Of a stretch of DNA of 11,409 nt, positions 6,465 through 11,409 are shown in pieces (position 1 is the first letter of the stretch; each line of letters starts with the position of its first letter). A program made the position numbers and the translations under genes. The stretch is taken from assembly GCA_018813405.1 (NCBI GenBank), contig JAHJBW010000020.1, forward strand, positions 1 through 11,409. Direction: 5' to 3'. Source of the stretch: Candidatus Margulisiibacteriota bacterium. GTDB taxonomy: Bacteria > Margulisbacteria > WOR-1 > XYC2-FULL-46-14 > JAHJBW01. The notes under the pieces are model-generated. The model did not search any database. It worked only from the letters and a program-made list of their open reading frames with translations, and was not told the origin of the DNA.

Positions 6465-7811
6465 TTATGTTTTATTTCTAAATATCAACTCACGGCTCAG
6501 CAGATTAATGGCCCTAATGCCGGAAAGATCAAAGAGCAGTTCCCTGACCCTGATCGAGGCAACGTGGCGGACCTCCTTTGTGAAAAGGTTTATACAGAGC
6601 GCGGCCAGGAACCTTACAAGCCCTGAAAGGACGAACAGAGAAAAGAACACCGAACCATGAAGCGGCGGGATATGCCTGAACAAATAGCCGCCCAGCAAGG
6701 CGCCTACCCCAAGACCAAGACCGGAAAGAAAGTTGAAGTAGGAGATTGAGCGCTCTCTTCTGGCCTGGATGGCAGAGTCGTAAACAAAATTGGCGCTGCA
6801 CAAGTTAAGCCCTGCCCAGATGAAACCGCCAAACACCTGGATACAGAACAGGTATTCGAAATTAGTTGAGACCAGCCACAAAAAAGGTATCACAGATGCC
6901 AGCAGTGTGTTGAGCTTTAAGATAGTCATATTGCCGTATTTGTCTGCATACCTTCCCCAGTAAAATTGTGAAAGATAGGTGGTGATGACCGCCGCGCCGA
7001 TCAGGATGGAATAGCCCAGATAGTCGATCCTGAGCTCCTTGAGCATGTAAACGGCAAAAAAGGGAGACGCGATAGAAACGCCTGACATCATAAAAGCCAT
7101 CAACACCGATGACCTGGTAAAATTATCGTTCTTGAAGTTTGCCAGGAACTGCACGAACGAAAAATAATGAGTGGGCTTGACCTTCCATTTGGGTTCATAA
7201 AGCTGGCTAAGAAATCCAAAGGAGACCAGCCTTGAAAGGGATGCGAGGGTCATCAGCAAAGCAAACCCCCAAAAGAGACTGTGGTATTCAAAAAAGTTGA
7301 GCAGCAACCCCCCCCCAATAATGCTTACGCAGTAAACAATCCCCAGTATGGTGTTTCGTAAGCCAAAGAACTGTCCTCTTTTATTGTAGGGTACATATTC
7401 GGATATCAAAGAAGCCCAGGCCGGCGCGGCTATCATATTAAGACAAGAAACGACCGCGAACAGGACTATGAATACCATTATCCTGTGGTGAGGGAAAAGG
7501 AAGGGAAGCAAGTAGGTGGGCAGCCACAGCATCCCGGCCAGAAAAACTGAAAAGGTCATAAGTTTTTTGCGCGACTTCAGGGAATAAGTAATATTGGCAG
7601 AAAAGATCTGTATTATAGAAACCAACGAGTTCCTGACAAAATTAAGCATGCCGATGCCAAATCCGTTGGCGCCAAAATAAAGAGCTATTGGGGTTGAGAA
7701 CTGGTCAACTATGGCAAATTGAATAGAGGCAAAAATACCGTCCCAAAAAGAATACTTGATGCTATTCCTGATCTTTGTCCGCTTTTGTTTGAAGATCCAC
7801 GGGTTGATCAT
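6465..7811 (-). CDS. Major facilitator superfamily (MFS) transporter
   Basis: This is a 448-residue polytopic membrane protein with roughly twelve hydrophobic segments, the normal MFS length. The inter-helix motif A is clear in the second half (GRYADKYGN) and degenerate in the first (a SLKSRKKLM stretch). The segment APAWASLISEYVPYNKRGQFFGLRN between helices 4 and 5 is typical of a large group of uncharacterised MFS proteins; the substrate cannot be assigned. The C-terminus ends in a charged tail of about 35 residues with no hydrophobic segment. Codons 166-168 form an uninterrupted run of nine G, inside the predicted helix 5 region (IIGGGLLLN). A TATAAT box lies 13 bases before the ATG, implying a very short leader. 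The stop is TAA at 6467-6465. Confidence 0.88.
   Translation of the reverse strand: MINPWIFKQKRTKIRNSIKYSFWDGIFASIQFAIVDQFSTPIALYFGANGFGIGMLNFVRNSLVSIIQIFSANITYSLKSRKKLMTFSVFLAGMLWLPTYLLPFLFPHHRIMVFIVLFAVVSCLNMIAAPAWASLISEYVPYNKRGQFFGLRNTILGIVYCVSIIGGGLLLNFFEYHSLFWGFALLMTLASLSRLVSFGFLSQLYEPKWKVKPTHYFSFVQFLANFKNDNFTRSSVLMAFMMSGVSIASPFFAVYMLKELRIDYLGYSILIGAAVITTYLSQFYWGRYADKYGNMTILKLNTLLASVIPFLWLVSTNFEYLFCIQVFGGFIWAGLNLCSANFVYDSAIQARRERSISYFNFLSGLGLGVGALLGGYLFRHIPPLHGSVFFSLFVLSGLVRFLAALCINLFTKEVRHVASIRVRELLFDLSGIRAINLLSRELIFRNKT
7308..7316. repeat. Nine-base homopolymer (G on the coding strand) inside the MFS gene
   Basis: Nine consecutive C on the plus strand read as GGG GGG GGG, three glycine codons, in the transporter gene. 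Slippage by one base would truncate the protein in its first half. Confidence 0.95.
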
Positions 7812-7824
7812 GTCTCTGGGGCTA

Positions 7825-7830
7825 ATTATA
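7825..7830 (-). promoter_or_regulatory. -10 box of the MFS gene
   Basis: On the minus strand this is a perfect TATAAT, 13 bases before the ATG at 7811, so transcription would start about six bases before the gene. No good -35 or TG extension is seen. Confidence 0.5.
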
Positions 7831-7844
7831 ACCCACCCTGCCGA

Positions 7845-8008
7845 GATTCGCTACACCCACTGTCAGAAAACGCTACACTTCGACTCCCCCTCGATTCGCT
7901 TCGCTCTCTCGGGATTCGCTCAGTGTAAACACATTTTTGCCTGCACCGAGCGAGGAGCCCCTCGGATCCTGAGACCTCGGGATCGAAGGACAAGGCGACG
8001 AGTCGAGG
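7845..8008. repeat. Palindrome-rich intergenic element, REP-like
   Basis: This stretch holds no convincing gene. It contains three direct copies of GATTCGCT (7845, 7893, 7913), two of CGCTACAC (7850, 7871), and several inverted pairs. These are TACACT/AGTGTA (7874-7879/7922-7927), a nine-pair hairpin with one wobble (GATCCTGAG 7965-7973 with CTCGGGATC 7976-7984), CCGAG/CTCGG (7946-7950/7961-7965) and CTTCGACTC with its near-complement GAGTCGAGG (7878-7886/8000-8008). Such tracts recall dispersed extragenic palindromic repeats. It separates the divergent MFS and ssb genes. Confidence 0.6.
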
Positions 8009-8020
8009 TGGCATGAAAAT

Positions 8021-8029
8021 TGCTAGATA
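8021..8029 (+). promoter_or_regulatory. Weak promoter candidate for ssb
   Basis: TGC followed by TAGATA resembles an extended -10, but the hexamer matches the consensus at only three of six positions. It is listed because ssb needs a promoter in this gap and nothing better is seen. Confidence 0.2.
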
Positions 8030-8044
8030 TGGGACTGTAAATGA

Positions 8045-8054
8045 AAGGAGGTGA
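8045..8054 (+). promoter_or_regulatory. Strong ribosome binding site of ssb
   Basis: AAGGAGGTGA is a near-perfect complement of the 3' end of 16S rRNA. It lies at the right distance from ATG 8060 and overlaps GTG 8051, which rules the GTG out as the start. It contrasts with neighbouring genes that lack a ribosome site. Confidence 0.85.
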
Positions 8055-8059
8055 AAAAG

Positions 8060-8416
8060 ATGGGTAATTTAAACAGAGCTATCCTGACCGGAAGACTGAC
8101 CAGGGACCCTGAAGTGCGTTATACAAAAAACAATAACGCGGTAACTTCGTTCTCTCTGGCGGTCAACCGCGGGGGCAAAGACACCGAAGCCGACTTTATC
8201 AACTGCGTAAGCTGGGGAAAGCTGGCCAAGATATGCGGGGAGTTCCTTAAAAAAGGCCGTATGGTCGCGGTAGAAGGCAGGATACAGGTAAGAAAATACG
8301 AGACCAAGGACGGACAGCAAAGGACCGCCACGGAAATTGTTGCCTCGAGCATGCAAATGCTGGACAGCAAATTTCACAACGCGTCCGAAAAGGCCGAAGA
8401 ACTGGTCGAAGTATGA
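8060..8416 (+). CDS. ssb: Single-stranded DNA-binding protein, short form
   Basis: The protein (118 residues from ATG 8060) is one OB-fold of the bacterial SSB type: MGNLNRAILTGRLTRDPEVRYT at the N-terminus, AVTSFSLAVNR, FINCVSWGKLAKICGEFLKKG, and VEGRIQVRKYETKDGQQR through strand 4, then TEIVASSMQML. It would bind ssDNA as a tetramer in replication and repair. The usual long disordered tail and the acidic DDDIPF-type tip, which recruits partner proteins, are absent; the protein ends in KAEELVEV just after the fold. The length resembles the short competence or accessory SSBs of Firmicutes. It is not flanked by rpsF and rpsR, the common context of the housekeeping gene, so a second ssb elsewhere in the genome is possible. 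An intrinsic terminator follows after seven bases. Confidence 0.95.
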   Translation: MGNLNRAILTGRLTRDPEVRYTKNNNAVTSFSLAVNRGGKDTEADFINCVSWGKLAKICGEFLKKGRMVAVEGRIQVRKYETKDGQQRTATEIVASSMQMLDSKFHNASEKAEELVEV

Positions 8417-8423
8417 CAGGAAT

Positions 8424-8460
8424 GCCCCCGGGTGGAGCGGTATCTTCACCCGGGGCTTTC
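8424..8460 (+). terminator. Intrinsic terminator after ssb
   Basis: CCCCGGGTG (8426-8434) pairs with CACCCGGGG (8447-8455) as a nine-base GC-rich stem around a 12-base loop, with G8424 able to pair with C8456 across one bulged C. It is followed by TTTCTT. It begins seven bases after the ssb stop codon. Confidence 0.9.
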
Positions 8461-8463
8461 TTA

Positions 8464-8472
8464 TGGTATAAT
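8464..8472 (+). promoter_or_regulatory. Extended -10 promoter of the nitroreductase-LCP pair
   Basis: TGG is followed by a perfect TATAAT (8467-8472), directly after the ssb terminator. The ATG at 8479 begins seven bases downstream of the box, at the expected transcription start, so the message is probably leaderless. Confidence 0.7.
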
Positions 8473-8478
8473 CAGGGC

Positions 8479-9129
8479 ATGTTTGTCAGAGTAATGTCTT
8501 ACTTCTTCATTATAACCATATTGCTGGAAGGCATTTCCTTTGGGGACGTCATCAATCTGCCGGCGCCGAAATCCAGGGGAAAGGTAACCGTAGAAGAAGC
8601 TGTCCAGGGCCGCCGGTCCTACCGTGAATTCCATCCCAACGAGCTCAACCAGGAGCAGATATCACAATTGCTCTGGTCCGGCCAGGGCATAACCGACAAT
8701 GATTTCGATCTGCGCGCCGCTCCTTCCGCAGGAGCGCTCTTCCCCCTCCAGCTCCTGCTGTCCAAAAAAGACGGCCTTTATCGCTATGTCCCGCAGGGAC
8801 ACAAACTTCTTAAAATGTCCGGCGAGGACAAAAGGCCATCCCTGGTCAGGGCCGCCCTGGGACAAAAGTTCCTGGGCGATGCCCCGTGCGTTGTCGTTAT
8901 AACCGCGCTTTTCGATAAGTCTCGCTCCAAATATGGGATGCGCGGCGACAGATACGCGTTTATGGAGGCTGGCCACGCCGCGGAAAACATTTGCCTGCAG
9001 GCCGTGGCGCTGGGACTGGGATCCGTGGTGGTTGGGTCTTTCTGGGACAATGCCATAGCGGCGGCGCTTGAACTGCCTGCCGGAGAAACTCCCGTTTACA
9101 TGATTCCTGTAGGTTACATTAAACAGTGA
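8479..9129 (+). CDS. SagB/ThcOx-type nitroreductase-fold oxidoreductase with N-terminal signal or anchor
   Basis: The protein (216 residues from ATG 8479) has an N-terminal hydrophobic stretch (residues 2-21) that should export it or anchor it in the membrane. The body matches the SagB-type dehydrogenase subgroup of FMN nitroreductases: INLPAP, EEAVQGRRSYREF (39-51), QISQLLWSGQGIT, the FMN-phosphate loop APSAGALFPL (81-90), KYGMRGDRYAFMEAGHAAENICLQA (151-175), and a C-terminal TPVYMIPVG. In thiazole/oxazole peptide pathways such enzymes oxidise azolines, but no cyclodehydratase or precursor gene is seen here, so the substrate is unknown. An upstream in-frame start at 8413 would read through the ssb terminator and is rejected. 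The stop overlaps the next start (GTGA), indicating coupled translation. Confidence 0.87.
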   Translation: MFVRVMSYFFIITILLEGISFGDVINLPAPKSRGKVTVEEAVQGRRSYREFHPNELNQEQISQLLWSGQGITDNDFDLRAAPSAGALFPLQLLLSKKDGLYRYVPQGHKLLKMSGEDKRPSLVRAALGQKFLGDAPCVVVITALFDKSRSKYGMRGDRYAFMEAGHAAENICLQAVALGLGSVVVGSFWDNAIAAALELPAGETPVYMIPVGYIKQ

Positions 9130-10025
9130 AACGAAAACCCCTGGATAAAAAGATCATAATACTTCGACTGCTTATGGTGCTGGCCATTGTCACCGGCATA
9201 CTTTATTACTATGCTTTTATATTTGCTCCCGGCAGGATCCCTTTTCCCTTGAGGATAGCAACATGGAAAAAACCGGTCGACGTCCTTATACTGGGCACCG
9301 ATATTAGCTACGATGCCGAGACGCACAAAGTACGTAAAGACCTGCCGGTAAGAAGCGATACCATGATCATAATGCACTACGACCCCTCCAGGGCAAAGGT
9401 TGTATTCTTGTCCGTGCCGCGTGATACATATGTAAATATCGAGGACTTCAGGCCCCACAAGATAAATGTGGCCTTTGCGCGGGGAGGCAAAGACCTGACG
9501 CTTAAATCCGTTAACGATCTGACGGGACTGGACATAAAAAAATATGTCATCGTAAATACTCGCGGCCTTATCAAGCTGGTCGACCTTGTTGGCGGCGTGG
9601 AGGTCGACGTACCCAAAGACCTGTATTATGTGGACAGGGCCGGCGGCATAAATATCAATCTAAAAAAGGGCCCGCAAAAACTTGGGGGGAAAGAGGCCGA
9701 AGGTTTTGTCAGGTTCCGCATGGACATTTGGGGTGATATTGGCCGCATTGAAAGACAGCAGATGTTCCTCAACGCATTCTTCAAGGCCGCGTGTTCGCCG
9801 CTAACAATACTGAAAGCCCCTTTTATACTCAAGATAATCACTGCCAATTTAGAAAGCGATCTGAGCCTGAAAGATTTTATCATCCTGGCTAACACTTACA
9901 GGATGGGAGGGTTAAAAGAGGTGAAGACCTTTACCGTTCCCGGCGAACCGGGCTATAACGAAGTGGGATCTGTGTGGCTGGTGAACAAAAAGGAACTTTC
10001 AGAGCTTATCTCCGCCAATTTCTAG
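9126..10025 (+). CDS. LytR-CpsA-Psr (LCP) family envelope protein
   Basis: LCP enzymes transfer undecaprenyl-linked glycopolymers onto peptidoglycan or other envelope carriers, outside the cytoplasmic membrane. This 299-residue protein has a short basic N-terminus and one membrane helix (about 9-33), then the LCP domain. Its motifs are VDVLILGTD (51-59), RSDTMII (76-82), FLSVPRDTYVNI (94-105), KINVAFARGG (112-121), and RFRMDIWGDIGRIERQQ (196-212). Together these give the conserved Asp and Arg residues that hold the pyrophosphate lipid and metal. A C-terminal region of about 75 residues completes the usual length. It starts with GTG, overlapping the previous stop by four bases, so it depends on the same promoter. 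Its TAG stop lies in a CTAG palindrome shared with the opposing gene. Confidence 0.93.
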   Translation: MKRKPLDKKIIILRLLMVLAIVTGILYYYAFIFAPGRIPFPLRIATWKKPVDVLILGTDISYDAETHKVRKDLPVRSDTMIIMHYDPSRAKVVFLSVPRDTYVNIEDFRPHKINVAFARGGKDLTLKSVNDLTGLDIKKYVIVNTRGLIKLVDLVGGVEVDVPKDLYYVDRAGGININLKKGPQKLGGKEAEGFVRFRMDIWGDIGRIERQQMFLNAFFKAACSPLTILKAPFILKIITANLESDLSLKDFIILANTYRMGGLKEVKTFTVPGEPGYNEVGSVWLVNKKELSELISANF

Positions 10026-11409
10026 GCCTGGCTATCAAATAGTGGGACTATTTTCTTTGCGTCAACATCTACCAAACCCAAATCGCTAAGCCTGAGCTCG
10101 GGGATAGTGGGCAGGGCCAGGTAGGAAAGCGCCTCAACAGCATTATCAAGCTTCGATCCCATGTCCTGGATGGCTTTTTCGATTTTTTGCATTTTATCAT
10201 CCACATCATGGAGCAGTTCTTCGGACATGAGCCCGGCAACCGGAAGCGCCAGTTCTGCGGTTATCAACCCGCCCGACACGACCACTACTCCGCCTTTAAG
10301 CTTTACAACCTGCCTCAGGGCCGAAAGCATATCTTCGTCATTGACGCCGACACAAATAAGATTGTGCGAGTCGTGCGAAATGGAAGATGCTATGGCGCCC
10401 TTTATGATGCCAAAGCCCCTGACCAACCCCAAACTAACCTTGCCTGTCCCTTTGTGCCGTTCGACCACAGCCAGTTTCAGGATATCCCTTTCAATGTCCG
10501 AGACCACAAAGCCCTCTTTGACCAGCACAGATTCCTTTGCTGTCTTGGTCATTATCTCTCCCGGCATTATTTGAATTACCCTGGCGGCATCGCTTGTTGC
10601 TTTTACGGCCAGTTTTTCTGCCTTAAGCTCTTTGACGTTCATGGTCTCTTTGACGATCGACTTCCTTTTTATTTTTGCTTCGTAGACGGGATTGCCGCGC
10701 TCAACCACCAAAACCCCGTCCTTAAATACCCTGTCGACCTTGAAATCTATAAGATCACTTACTACAACAATGTCGGCAAAATATCCGGGAGCGACCGCGC
10801 CCCTCTTTTGCAGGCAGTATCGGCAGCATGGGGAGAGGGTAGCCATACGCACCGCGGTCATGGCATCCACGCCTGCGGCCACGGCGTCGCGCAATATGCC
10901 ATTGACATGGCCCAGGCTCAGGTCGCGCGGTGAAATATCGTCGGTGCAGAAGCACGAGAAATGAAAGCTGTTCCTGGCAATGAAAGGCGCCAGGGCCTTG
11001 ACCTCTTTAAAGGACGAGCCCTGCCTTACATAAACCCACATGCCTTTGCGGACCTTTTCAATGGCTTCTTCCACGCTTGAGGCGGCATGGTCCGAAGATA
11101 TTCCCGCTACCAGATAAGCGTTTAGATCTTTCCCCGAAAGTCCGGGACAGTTGCCGTCAATGACATGGCCGCGCGCCTGCATTATCTTTTTCAATATTTC
11201 TTTTTCGCCGCCAAGCACATCACTGTAATCCTGGTCCTCGGCCAGCCCGAAGACCCTGTCTTTCTTAAGGAAAGGCAAAAGGTCATCAAGTTTTAAACTG
11301 GCACCAGAGGTCTCAAGGGGCGTGGCAGGGACCCTGCTCGGTATAATAAAATAGACATCAACAGGCAGGTTCCTTGTAGCGTCCATAATATACTTTATGC
11401 CGCTTACAC
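10022..11409 (-). CDS. ade: Adenine deaminase (Ade family), divergent, N-terminal part outside window
   Basis: The frame stays open to the right edge (residues VSGIKYI precede the first ATG at 11386), so about 120-140 N-terminal residues, including the HxH metal motif, are missing. Visible parts match the long amidohydrolase adenine deaminases that convert adenine to hypoxanthine. Numbered from ATG 11386 these are PSRVPATPLETSGA (16-29), GLAED (47-51, the metal Glu50), VIDGNCPGLSGKDLNAY (75-91), SDHAASSVEEA (98-108), CTDD (147-150), RGAVAPGYFADIVVV, and a C-terminal domain with VERHKGTG and SSISHDSHN. Typical members read DGHxPGLSG and SDHE, so the His is Asn79 and the Glu is Ala101 here; PSCVPA is PSRVPA. 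Substrate or activity may have changed. The family assignment is firm, the reaction less so. Its stop shares a CTAG palindrome with the LCP gene. Confidence 0.88.
   Translation of the reverse strand, partial: VSGIKYIMDATRNLPVDVYFIIPSRVPATPLETSGASLKLDDLLPFLKKDRVFGLAEDQDYSDVLGGEKEILKKIMQARGHVIDGNCPGLSGKDLNAYLVAGISSDHAASSVEEAIEKVRKGMWVYVRQGSSFKEVKALAPFIARNSFHFSCFCTDDISPRDLSLGHVNGILRDAVAAGVDAMTAVRMATLSPCCRYCLQKRGAVAPGYFADIVVVSDLIDFKVDRVFKDGVLVVERGNPVYEAKIKRKSIVKETMNVKELKAEKLAVKATSDAARVIQIMPGEIMTKTAKESVLVKEGFVVSDIERDILKLAVVERHKGTGKVSLGLVRGFGIIKGAIASSISHDSHNLICVGVNDEDMLSALRQVVKLKGGVVVVSGGLITAELALPVAGLMSEELLHDVDDKMQKIEKAIQDMGSKLDNAVEALSYLALPTIPELRLSDLGLVDVDAKKIVPLFDSQA

Noticed and set aside
7845..7927. 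A possible CRISPR array because of the repeated GATTCGCT
   Set aside because: The repeat is only eight bases, spacing is irregular (48 and 20 bases), and there are no cas genes.
7826..8016. Small open frames on both strands in the gap between the MFS and ssb genes
   Set aside because: They are read through palindromic repeats, with no ribosome site and Arg/Ser-rich low-complexity translations.
8051..8059. GTG 8051 as the ssb start
   Set aside because: It is part of the Shine-Dalgarno AAGGAGGTGA itself; ATG 8060 is correctly spaced and matches the family N-terminus.
8413..8478. An earlier in-frame ATG (8413) for the SagB-like gene
   Set aside because: The extra 22 codons would cover the ssb terminator hairpin and the TATAAT box; the ATG at 8479 gives a proper signal-like N-terminus.
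8479..9129. A thiazole/oxazole-modified peptide (RiPP) cluster based on the SagB-like enzyme
   Set aside because: No cyclodehydratase, YcaO protein, precursor peptide or export gene is present nearby, and this enzyme appears to be exported.
10187..10933. A 248-codon plus-strand frame
   Set aside because: It is antisense to the adenine deaminase gene, whose motifs are unmistakable, and has no motif or ribosome site.

Overview
The window is ordinary-looking bacterial chromosome with two partial genes at its edges, about ten complete protein genes and three tRNAs. I see no transposase, integrase, phage gene or CRISPR array. The likely host is an uncultured Gram-negative-type (diderm) bacterium with moderate GC. 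The main pointer is a predicted outer-membrane beta-barrel protein that carries S-layer-homology (SLH) repeats, as in diderms that tether the outer membrane through SLH domains (Cyanobacteria, Negativicutes, Thermotogae). A candidate lineage near Cyanobacteria (Margulisbacteria/Saganbacteria type) is only a guess from this architecture.

Layout. 1-506: 3' part of a small sigma-70-family factor. 624-855: tRNA-Gly(CCC), tRNA-Cys(GCA) and tRNA-Val(GAC), closely packed, with a promoter-like sequence and overlapping inverted repeats in front and an AT-rich inverted repeat behind. 941-4281, plus strand: an FAD-dependent amine/amino-acid oxidoreductase, then pyrK, pyrD and a pgeF-like gene, each overlapping or abutting the next. 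PyrK and PyrD together form the NAD-linked dihydroorotate dehydrogenase of de novo pyrimidine synthesis; the PgeF-like protein would act on purine nucleosides. 4261-7811, minus strand: an outer-membrane barrel protein with an Ig-like segment and three C-terminal SLH repeats, a 71-residue unknown protein, and an MFS transporter. 7812-8050 is a 239-base gap dense in palindromes and short repeats, with divergent promoters. 8060-10025, plus strand: a short single-stranded DNA-binding protein closed by an intrinsic terminator, then a secreted SagB-type nitroreductase-fold protein overlapping by four bases an LCP-family (LytR-CpsA-Psr) envelope protein. 10022-11409, minus strand: adenine deaminase, lacking its N-terminal part because the window ends.

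Two threads run through it. One is nucleotide metabolism: dihydroorotate oxidation, purine nucleoside phosphorolysis and adenine deamination. The other is the cell envelope: SLH barrel protein, LCP protein and exported oxidoreductase. Nothing in the sequence proves a dedicated new system. The observations most worth a second look are a recurring arrangement in which a -10-like box ends 5-7 bases before the start codon (suggesting leaderless mRNAs), the barrel-then-SLH domain order, an adenine deaminase with substitutions at normally invariant positions, an SSB without the usual acidic tip, and a nine-G tract inside a transporter gene.
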